DNA of 64,000 nt from CAZTUH01 sp964616175 (GTDB lineage: Bacteria > Pseudomonadota > Gammaproteobacteria > Burkholderiales > Burkholderiaceae_B). Position 1 is the first letter of the stretch, and every line of letters starts with the position of its first letter. Both the position numbers and the translations under genes were made by a program. Below the pieces are notes generated by a model that was not told the DNA's origin, made no database searches, and was given only the letters and a program-made list of their open reading frames with translations. The stretch is from positions 123,590 through 187,589 of the forward strand of contig CAZTUH010000004.1 in NCBI GenBank assembly GCA_964616175.1, given 5' to 3'. This document shows, piece by piece, positions 54,085 to 61,525 of this stretch.

Positions 54085-55083
54085 TTAATAAATGATGCAT
54101 ATTCTTCCTTTTCGACAAACGATCTGGTGCGATCCATGTTTAACACACATTTTTCTATCAAAACCAAGATTATGGAGTTGTTTCATTTGGCAGATCAGAT
54201 TTTTTAAACGTTTTTCACTTGGCATTGAAATATGATTAATATCTAACCAATGTCTTATTACCTGAGTTTGTTTTACAGAGGATAAATTTCTCCATTGGGA
54301 TAAGGAAAAACTTTTTCTATCTTCTGATAGTTCTAATTTTTTTAAATCTAAATCAGAACATTCTCTTATAAATTCTGTGATTTCTGACATGTGTTTTGCA
54401 TGACGACACAAGGTTTTTTTCCAACTTGGCCATTTCTTTTCAAGAAGTGGAATCACCAATGTTCTTAATGCAGAACGTATATATTTTGGATCATAATTTG
54501 AAGGATCATTTATAATCATCTGATGCAGATCTTTAGAAATTAAATTCATAAGATTTTTAATATCCTCTCGACTAACATTTAACCATGGACGCAGATAAAA
54601 TAAGTTATCACGTTTGCTAACTGAGGACATGCCACGCATACCTTGTAATCCTGTTCCACGTAGTAATCTTAGTAAGATTGTTTCAGCTTGATCATCTTGA
54701 TGGTGGCCTAATAAAATATGTTTTACATTTATCTTATTCGATAGTTCTAAAAAAGCTCTATAGCGTTCTTTTCTTGCTTCGGCTTCAATCCCATATTTTC
54801 CTTTTTTGCAAATTGAAATACTTTTTTCATATACAGGAACATCTAAAATATTTCCTAATAACTGGACTTTTTTTGCCCAGTTATCCGAATTTTCATTCAA
54901 ACCATGATTAATATGAAAGAAAACAGGATCTACCTCCAGAGTCTGTCTAAGATTACTGGTAACAATAGCCAATACAGAAGAATCCATTCCTCCACTTACA
55001 GCAACTGCAACATGCTTAGGACAGTTTGGAACGAGATTGAGAATAGAATATAAGGGTACATAAAGATTTTCAGGAAACCTCAT
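54085..55083 (-). CDS. tilS: tRNA(Ile)-lysidine synthase, short form
   Basis: Modifies C34 of tRNA-Ile(CAU) to lysidine so it reads AUA. 332 residues. The PP-loop AVSGGMDSSVLA lies near 27-38, HINHGLNENSDNWA near 77, LGHHQDDQAET near 125 and RLLRGTGLQGMRGM near 138. The C-terminal part ends around the HGSHQIVCRKGRI segment and lacks the TilS_C domain seen in longer (about 430-450 residue) proteins. Short forms exist in other bacteria, so it may still work. Between accA and lysC. Confidence 0.92.
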   Translation of the reverse strand: MRFPENLYVPLYSILNLVPNCPKHVAVAVSGGMDSSVLAIVTSNLRQTLEVDPVFFHINHGLNENSDNWAKKVQLLGNILDVPVYEKSISICKKGKYGIEAEARKERYRAFLELSNKINVKHILLGHHQDDQAETILLRLLRGTGLQGMRGMSSVSKRDNLFYLRPWLNVSREDIKNLMNLISKDLHQMIINDPSNYDPKYIRSALRTLVIPLLEKKWPSWKKTLCRHAKHMSEITEFIRECSDLDLKKLELSEDRKSFSLSQWRNLSSVKQTQVIRHWLDINHISMPSEKRLKNLICQMKQLHNLGFDRKMCVKHGSHQIVCRKGRICIIY

Positions 55084-55149
55084 AGGTACACTTTTTATAA
55101 AAAATAGGAAAATCAGATAATATTCGTCTTTCTAATAGACTCGAGTCAA

Positions 55150-56115
55150 TCATGCATTGCTATCTTGAAAATTCCCAAAAGAAAGTAAGCGATTCATGCG
55201 TTGATGAACTAACTCTTTATCAGATAAATCTTGCAATTGTCTAAGAGAATCAAGCAATGCTTGGCGAAGTATTCGTGCCATAAGTTTCGGGTTTCGATGT
55301 GCTCCCCCGAGGGGTTCATTCACAATGCGATCTACAAGTCCAAGATCTTTCAAACGGGAGGCTATTATTGCTAAAGAGTCCGCCGCTTCTTTTGCTTTTT
55401 CAGCAGTGCGCCATAATATGGATGCACAACCTTCTGGAGAAATCACAGAATAAACAGAGTATTGCAACATAAGAACAGTATTACCAGCAGCAATTGCCAA
55501 TGCTCCTCCTGATCCACCTTCTCCAATAACCGTAGCAATGATTGGTACCTTTAATTCTGCCATGACATATAAATTCCTTCCAATTGCTTCAGATTGACTG
55601 CGTTCCTCTGCACATATACCTGGATATGCTCCAGGAGTATCTATAAAAGTAAATATTGGAAGTTTAAATTTCTCAGCCAGTTTCATCAGTCGTAAAGCTT
55701 TTCGATAGCCTTCTGGAAATGGCATTCCAAAATTTCTAGCTGTGCGATCCTTTGTATCTCTACCTTTTTGATGTCCGATAATCATACAAGACATGCCACC
55801 AAGTCTAGATAGGCCAGCGACTATAGCTTGGTCATCAGAATGCATTCTATCTCCATGAAGTTCATGAAAATCTGTAAAAATTTCATTTATATAATCTAAT
55901 GTGTAAGGCCTTTGCGGATGACGAGAAATTAATGTTATTTGCCATGGTGTTAACTTAGAGTAAATATTTTTCATGAGAGATTGACTTTTTCTCTGCAAGC
56001 GATTAATTTCTTCAGAAATATTTAAAGCCGAATCTGTTTTTATATAGCGAAGTTCTTCGATCTTGTTTTCAAGATCAACTAGAGGCTGTTCAAATTCTAA
56101 AAATATATTTCGCAT
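55150..56115 (-). CDS. accA: acetyl-CoA carboxylase carboxyltransferase subunit alpha
   Basis: Carboxyltransferase alpha subunit of acetyl-CoA carboxylase, first step of fatty acid synthesis. 321 residues. FLEFEQPLVDLENKIEEL opens the family N-terminus; LHGDRMHSDDQAIVAGLSRL near 89, IDTPGAYPGICAEERSQSEA near 158 and VIGEGGSGGALAI near 199 are catalytic-core blocks. Upstream of tilS and lysC in the order usual for betaproteobacteria. Confidence 0.97.
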   Translation of the reverse strand: MRNIFLEFEQPLVDLENKIEELRYIKTDSALNISEEINRLQRKSQSLMKNIYSKLTPWQITLISRHPQRPYTLDYINEIFTDFHELHGDRMHSDDQAIVAGLSRLGGMSCMIIGHQKGRDTKDRTARNFGMPFPEGYRKALRLMKLAEKFKLPIFTFIDTPGAYPGICAEERSQSEAIGRNLYVMAELKVPIIATVIGEGGSGGALAIAAGNTVLMLQYSVYSVISPEGCASILWRTAEKAKEAADSLAIIASRLKDLGLVDRIVNEPLGGAHRNPKLMARILRQALLDSLRQLQDLSDKELVHQRMNRLLSFGNFQDSNA

Positions 56116-56316
56116 GAGAAAAATCCAATAATGTAAAAGTTGGATGAAGAAAATTTTTTTTCCAAAAAGAAATTATATATCTCTTTGGGATCTTAGAATT
56201 TTCTCTATCTTTTAAGATTCCTTATTTAAACTAATTTCTTATTTCCAAAGAAATAGAATCAAGAAAAAATTTCTGAGTATGCAATTTATTTTCAGATGAA
56301 TCTTTTGAAAAATTAA

Positions 56317-57789
56317 CTAGTGAAAAAATTTCCAAAGAGTTTTTCCATCTTTTCTATCTTGTAACTCTATTCCTAATTCATGTAAGAAATTTCGAATTCG
56401 ATCTGCTTCCTGGTAATTTTTTAATCTTTTTGCTGTTTCCCTTGAAAGAATAATCTTTTCAATATTCTCATCTGAAATTTGGTTTTTTGAAAAAAAAGTG
56501 GAACTATCTTTTAAATTGGTTCGAGTATATCTAGATCGGATACGAAAGTAATTCGATGGATCTTGTTGCAAAAATCCTAGAAAATTTGATAGGGATTTAA
56601 GCTGTCCTGCGCTAACATGACAATTATTTCGGTTAGCTTGGGATGCTAATTTGAACAATGTTGAAATAGCTTTTGGAGTATTGAAATCATCATTCATTGC
56701 CATTTCAAATGATTGAGATATTGTATTGCTCCAATCAACAGGGGTATCTATTGGATTTATCTTCCAAAGTGTTTGATAAAGTTTGTCCAGAACATTTTGG
56801 GCATCAACCAAACCTTCAACAGAAAAATTTAGGATGCTTCGATAATGTTTACGCAAAATGAAGAAACGCAATGCTTCTGCTTCTCGTGGATTTGCTTTAT
56901 AAGTTGCTCCTGAAATGTCCCCAAATCCTACAACTTCACGAATGGTTCGGAAATTTCCCAAAGATTTTGACATTTTCTGCCCCTTTATCATTAAAGGACC
57001 ACAATGCATCCATATGTTAGCCAAATTGCAATTGAAAGCACTTTCTGATTGAGCAATTTCATTTTCATGATGAGGGAACTTTAAATCTAATCCACCTCCA
57101 TGTATATCTAATGGCAAACCTAACAGGGCTTCACTCATGGCCGAGCATTCAATATGCCAACCAGGGCGGCCCAGCCCATATCTAGATTTCCATTGCATTT
57201 CAGGAAGTATATTTTCTTTCCGATTAATTTTCCAAAGCACAAAATCTAAATGATCTCGTTTTCTGCTTAAATCGATTGATACAAGGTTTTTTTTTGGATA
57301 TAAATCATCTAATGTTTTCCTTGAAAGTTTTCCATAACTGGAAAAATTCCTAACAGAAAAATTTACATCCCCATTGGAATCCTGATATGCTAGTCCAGCT
57401 TCATTTAATCTAGCGATAATAGATAGCATTTCTTTTACATATTTGGTTGCCTTTGGTTCTTTGTTTGGACTTTCAATTCCGAGGGCCTTTTCATCTGCAT
57501 GCATAGCAGATGTGTAGAACTCTGTAATATTCTGAGGTTGATCTCCAGTCTCCAATGAAAGGTTGATAATCTTATCATCAATATCAGTTATATTTCTGAC
57601 ATAATTTACAAGAAATCCACGAGTTTTCAACCATCTTTGAACTATATCAAAATTAACAAGCACACGTGCATGGCCAACATGACAGTAATCATAAACCGTT
57701 ACACCGCAAACATACATGCGTATCTTTCCAGGACTAACCGGTATTAAATTCTGTTTTTCATGTGTCAGTGTATTATAAATTTTCTGCAT
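56317..57789 (-). CDS. cysS: cysteinyl-tRNA synthetase
   Basis: Class-I aminoacyl-tRNA synthetase charging tRNA-Cys. About 490 residues. The zinc-binding Cys in MYVCGVTVYDYCHVGHARV near 26 with the HIGH-type HVGH, GWHIECSAMS near 214, FPHHENEIAQSE near 238 and KMSKSLGN near 275 are present. ATG at 57789 gives MQKIYNTLTHEKQ; fifteen extra upstream codons are rejected. First of the cysS-accA-tilS-lysC series. Divergent from the TPR gene. Confidence 0.96.
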   Translation of the reverse strand: MQKIYNTLTHEKQNLIPVSPGKIRMYVCGVTVYDYCHVGHARVLVNFDIVQRWLKTRGFLVNYVRNITDIDDKIINLSLETGDQPQNITEFYTSAMHADEKALGIESPNKEPKATKYVKEMLSIIARLNEAGLAYQDSNGDVNFSVRNFSSYGKLSRKTLDDLYPKKNLVSIDLSRKRDHLDFVLWKINRKENILPEMQWKSRYGLGRPGWHIECSAMSEALLGLPLDIHGGGLDLKFPHHENEIAQSESAFNCNLANIWMHCGPLMIKGQKMSKSLGNFRTIREVVGFGDISGATYKANPREAEALRFFILRKHYRSILNFSVEGLVDAQNVLDKLYQTLWKINPIDTPVDWSNTISQSFEMAMNDDFNTPKAISTLFKLASQANRNNCHVSAGQLKSLSNFLGFLQQDPSNYFRIRSRYTRTNLKDSSTFFSKNQISDENIEKIILSRETAKRLKNYQEADRIRNFLHELGIELQDRKDGKTLWKFFH

Positions 57790-57998
57790 ATAAGTAAGTT
57801 GATATGAAAAAAGAGATCGGGAAATATTTTCCAAAGTTTTTGCAACTAAATCAAAATTGCTAAATTAGGAATTGAAAATTAATAATTTTGAGAAAATATA
57901 GCTAGGATTTTCTTAAAATTATTCTCAAAAAAGCTTTGAAAGCCTTATTCAAAAAATTGATCACTACAATCTATATATTATCTTTAAAGCAAAATTTA

Positions 57999-58643
57999 AT
58001 GAAAAGTGTATCCTCGAAAATAAATTCTAACATTTTGATGATTTCTAGAAAAATAAAGTCGATAATTTGCTTAATTTTTGTCTTTTTTCTCTCATTTAAA
58101 AAAAATGCTATACCCCATGAAATAGCAACTTTCTTTGCCATGCATCAGCATGATGATCTTGCAATTTTAGACTTTGAATCAAGGCAATATAGTTGCAAGG
58201 CTTTAGAAAAAATTCTTTCTAATCTAGGAATAAGAAAAGTTAATACTATTTCATTTTTAGATATCAATAAGGTTGAAAACCTTATTCAAGAATTAATCAA
58301 TTCGGAAAAAGCTGAAAAAGCTATTGATATTCTTAATCGGATTGAACATCATCAGGAACCTTTTCATTTTCTATCATATGAAAGCAGTGGAACTACCAAT
58401 GTTCAGCTTATGTTTCTTTATGCTAGAGCCCTTGATTCTATAGGAAAAACAGAGAAAGCATTAAATATTTACCTGGAAATGACAGAAAAATTCCCCGAAT
58501 TTCCAGAGCCTTGGAATAATTTAGCTATTCTATATGATAGAATGGGTATGCTTAGTCAAGCAAAGAGATCATTGGAGATGAGTAAAATTGCTGATCCGAA
58601 TTCTTCTTGTTCTGACCAAGATCTAAGTTCAAATTATAAATAG
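57999..58643 (+). CDS. TPR-repeat secreted or periplasmic protein
   Basis: About 214 residues. A hydrophobic segment (KSIICLIFVFFLSF, about residues 19-32) looks like a signal peptide. The rest is mostly alpha-helical, with at least one clear tetratricopeptide repeat pair near 145-200 (LMFLYARALDSIGKTEKALN then WNNLAILYDRMGMLSQAKRS). In betaproteobacteria a TPR protein gene sits between cysS and the ppi-lpxH genes, and this is probably its counterpart, without the ppi genes. The start is unclear: ATGs at 57999 and 58035 are both possible. Function is unknown. Confidence 0.7.
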   Translation: MKSVSSKINSNILMISRKIKSIICLIFVFFLSFKKNAIPHEIATFFAMHQHDDLAILDFESRQYSCKALEKILSNLGIRKVNTISFLDINKVENLIQELINSEKAEKAIDILNRIEHHQEPFHFLSYESSGTTNVQLMFLYARALDSIGKTEKALNIYLEMTEKFPEFPEPWNNLAILYDRMGMLSQAKRSLEMSKIADPNSSCSDQDLSSNYK

Positions 58644-58674
58644 TTCTAAATGTTTTTTAGAACTATTTATAATT
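58632..58674 (+). terminator. intrinsic terminator over the TPR stop codon
   Basis: Nineteen-base arms (58632-58650, 58656-58674) around a five-base TGTTT loop, followed by GATTTTTTAA. The TPR stop TAG at 58641-58643 lies in the left arm, so the ribosome and hairpin compete. Likely terminator before lpxH. Confidence 0.75.
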
Positions 58675-58752
58675 GATTTTTTAATACAGAGAATTTATTA
58701 AAATGTAAAATATATTTTTGTTGCCTTATCCATGATCAAATAATTTTGTTAT

Positions 58753-59556
58753 ATGTTAAAAACAATAGCTCCTTTTAGAATTCCAAAAATTAGTGGTCCT
58801 ATATGGATGGCTTCTGATGTTCATTTGAATGAATCTACTCCAGTTGCATTGGATTTATTTTGTTCTTTGCTTAAATCAGCAGCTAAAAAATCAAATACCT
58901 TATTTCTCCTTGGAGATATATTCGATTTTTGGATTGGTGATGACATTATAAACAATTCTCCTTATTGGTTAAATATAGTTTTACATCAAATAAAAAAAAC
59001 TGCTTCACAAATTCCAGTTTGGATTGCTAGAGGAAATAAAGACTTTCTGATTGGTCAGAAGCTAGCTTCGACTCTAGGTATTCAAATTTTATCTGATGTA
59101 ACTGTGTTGAAATCTGGAATCGGAGATATAGCTATCACACATGGCGACGAATTTTGCACAAAAGATAAACAATACCAGCGATTTCGCTCTATAGTCCGCA
59201 ATCCAAAATGGCAGGAAAAATTTTTGGAAAAATCAGTTTATGAACGAATCAATATCTTTAATAGAATTCGAAAAATCAGTTCAAAAAGAATTCAAAAAAA
59301 GACTGTTGACATGATGGATGTTGATCAAAAAACGATCGAATCATTCTTTAGGGAAATCAAGGTTGATTTCCTAGTGCATGGACATACTCATAATCCTGGG
59401 CATCATTTCCTAGAAATTGATGGTAGAAATTATGAACGATTAGTATTACCAGATTGGAATTTTGATTCCAAAGAAAAGATAAAAAGTGGTGGTTATCTTA
59501 CAATAGGAGAATCTGGGATACAGCAGATTTCCTTAAGTCCAAATTGGCCTTTTTGA
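58753..59556 (+). CDS. lpxH: UDP-2,3-diacylglucosamine pyrophosphatase LpxH
   Basis: Calcineurin-type metallophosphoesterase making lipid X in lipid A synthesis at the inner membrane. 267 residues. All metal-binding blocks are present: ASDVHLNE near 21, LGDIFDFWIGDD near 54, RGNKDFLIG near 95, THGDEFCTKD near 129 and HGHTHNPGHH near 212. Probably transcribed from its own promoter after the hairpin at 58.63 kb. Converges on uppP. Confidence 0.94.
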   Translation: MLKTIAPFRIPKISGPIWMASDVHLNESTPVALDLFCSLLKSAAKKSNTLFLLGDIFDFWIGDDIINNSPYWLNIVLHQIKKTASQIPVWIARGNKDFLIGQKLASTLGIQILSDVTVLKSGIGDIAITHGDEFCTKDKQYQRFRSIVRNPKWQEKFLEKSVYERINIFNRIRKISSKRIQKKTVDMMDVDQKTIESFFREIKVDFLVHGHTHNPGHHFLEIDGRNYERLVLPDWNFDSKEKIKSGGYLTIGESGIQQISLSPNWPF

Positions 59557-59592
59557 TGTCAAGATAATATACAAAAGCTCGAGCTATTATAA

Positions 59593-60429
59593 TTAGTTGA
59601 AATGCATTAACAAAGTAGTTGTTAGAACAATTACTCCAAGAACAAGCCTGTATATAGCAAATATCCTGTATGTATGTGTTTCAAGGAATTTAAATATTCT
59701 TTCAATAATTAATATGCTTCCAAAAAAAGAGGAAAGAATCCCTATAAATATACTAGAAATATCAGAAATAGATAAAGTAGAAAAATTACAAAACAGGGAA
59801 TAAGAAGCAGAAGCAGCAATTGTTGGAATTGCTAGGAAAAATGAAAATTTTGTCGCAATTTTTCGATGAAGGCCTAGCATCATTCCAGAAAAAATTGTTA
59901 CTCCAGAACGAGAAAATCCTGGGATAATTGCCAAGCATTGGGATAAACCAACAATTAAAGCTTTTTTAAAAGATATATCTTGTAAAGAGGTCTTATATTT
60001 AAACTGATTCACTAACTCCGACTTTTTGCCTTCAATTTTCAGAATAATTAGTCCACCAAAAATGAGAAATATTCCAACAATTTCTGGAAAATAAATAAAT
60101 TTAACTAGTTTGATAAAAAAGGTTCCAACAAATACTATTGGAATAAAACTAACAATTAAAAGCGCAAAAATTTTTAATTCCTTTTTAGATAGTTGAAAAA
60201 TTCCAGATATCAATGAATATAAATCAGTTCGAAAAAAACATATAATTGATAACACTGAGCCAAATTGGATAGTTGTTACCAACACTTCCATATTAATCAA
60301 AGAAAAACCAACCAATTTTTCAAGGATAAGCAAATGTCCGGTACTAGAAATTGGAAGAAGTTCAGTTATTCCTTGAATCAATCCAAGAACAATAATTGTT
60401 GCAAAGTTCCAATCATTCCATAAGTTCAT
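59593..60429 (-). CDS. uppP: undecaprenyl-diphosphatase UppP (BacA)
   Basis: Integral-membrane phosphatase recycling undecaprenyl pyrophosphate for peptidoglycan and other wall polymers. 278 residues with about seven to eight helices. Both catalytic repeats are visible: LIQGITELLPISSTGHLLI near 17-35 and GLSQCLAIIPGFSRSGVTI near 158-176. It follows suhB on the minus strand after 43 bases, so the two may share a transcript. Confidence 0.95.
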   Translation of the reverse strand: MNLWNDWNFATIIVLGLIQGITELLPISSTGHLLILEKLVGFSLINMEVLVTTIQFGSVLSIICFFRTDLYSLISGIFQLSKKELKIFALLIVSFIPIVFVGTFFIKLVKFIYFPEIVGIFLIFGGLIILKIEGKKSELVNQFKYKTSLQDISFKKALIVGLSQCLAIIPGFSRSGVTIFSGMMLGLHRKIATKFSFFLAIPTIAASASYSLFCNFSTLSISDISSIFIGILSSFFGSILIIERIFKFLETHTYRIFAIYRLVLGVIVLTTTLLMHFN

Positions 60430-60472
60430 AAAAATTTGGAATTTCTCAAATTAAAGAGAAAGCTGATCTAAG

Positions 60473-61231
60473 TTAAACGTTGAAAACATTGAGAATATTA
60501 TTCAATATCTTGGGCGTTGCAGCAATTACATTCCCAGACTCATTCCATTTTTGATTGCCATCAAAATCAGCAATTAATCCGCCTGCTTCTTGAATTATCA
60601 AAATTCCAGCTATTAAGCAGTGAACTTTTAATTCCTTACAGAAAAATCCATCTAGACGACCACAAGCAACATAAGATAAAGTAAGATTGCTGGAACCAAT
60701 ACATCTAATAGATGAAAATTCCTGAAAGAGTTTTCCAAGATTTTCTATTAGAAAAAGTGAATTAGCATTTGTTCCAAGCAAAGACTCTTGGAAAATCGAT
60801 CTGCCAGAAACACGAATTCGTCGACCATTTAGAAAAGTACCATCTCCGCGACTAGCAGTAAAAAGTTCATTCCGAGACGGGTCAAAAACTACAGAAAGAA
60901 CAACTTGTTCTTTTTTTTCTAAAGCAATTGATATAGCATAACTAGGGAAATCATGGAAGAAATCATTTTTATTACTTAATGGATCAATAACCCATCTATA
61001 TTCAGTTTTTTCAGAGATTTGATGCTTTTCTCCGATAAAAATTGAATGATCTGGATAAGATGCACTCAAAACTTCTCGAATAATCTTGCCAGAATAAATG
61101 TCAATTTCAGACAAGGACTTATCTGAAAATTTACGCATAGCACTCATTCTTTCAATATTCAGACTAGCTTGGTTAATGAAAGTACCAGCTCGCCGTGCAG
61201 CTTTAACAGCGATATTTAACATTGGATGCAT
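60473..61231 (-). CDS. suhB: SuhB-family protein with degenerate active site
   Basis: Member of the inositol monophosphatase family. About 252 residues starting MHPMLNIAVKAARRAGTFIN, as in betaproteobacterial SuhB. Fold-level conservation is good (DPSRNELFTASRGDGTFLN near 117, IQEAGGLIADFDG near 213). But the metal motif DPLDGTTNF reads DPLSNKNDF (residues 83-91), so one Asp is Ser, and WDMAAG reads HCLIAG (204-209), so another ligand Asp is Cys. Glu68 and Asp83 remain. It is therefore unlikely to be a working phosphatase. SuhB of E. coli also acts in rRNA transcription antitermination without needing catalysis. Confidence 0.9.
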   Translation of the reverse strand: MHPMLNIAVKAARRAGTFINQASLNIERMSAMRKFSDKSLSEIDIYSGKIIREVLSASYPDHSIFIGEKHQISEKTEYRWVIDPLSNKNDFFHDFPSYAISIALEKKEQVVLSVVFDPSRNELFTASRGDGTFLNGRRIRVSGRSIFQESLLGTNANSLFLIENLGKLFQEFSSIRCIGSSNLTLSYVACGRLDGFFCKELKVHCLIAGILIIQEAGGLIADFDGNQKWNESGNVIAATPKILNNILNVFNV

Positions 61232-61394
61232 AAGATTTCTGATAAATTTTGATAAAATTGAGGAAGTAAAAATAGGCAACTAATTATTTTTTCCTACAAT
61301 TATTAAAAATAATCATATATAGGTAAAATTAGAAAACTATTGAAAAACATTTCATGGTTTTATTAAAAGATATCCAAAAATTCTTAAAGAACCT

Positions 61395-61443
61395 TTTTCA
61401 GATATCTTTTTTTAGTAAAAACAGCTGGAAGGATATCTGAAAA
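61395..61443. repeat. spaced inverted repeat between suhB and mutS
   Basis: TTTTCAGATATC (61395-61406) and its exact complement (61432-61443) are separated by 25 bases; a further partial copy (AAAGATATCCAAAAA) lies near 61366-61380. It sits between divergent genes and could be an operator or mRNA structure. No regulator is identified. Confidence 0.6.
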
Positions 61444-61525
61444 TAGCTGAATATTCTATTAACTTTTTTCAATTTAATTCAAAGATACCTAATTATTGGG
61501 TTTGATCTTTCAAGATTTAGCTAAA

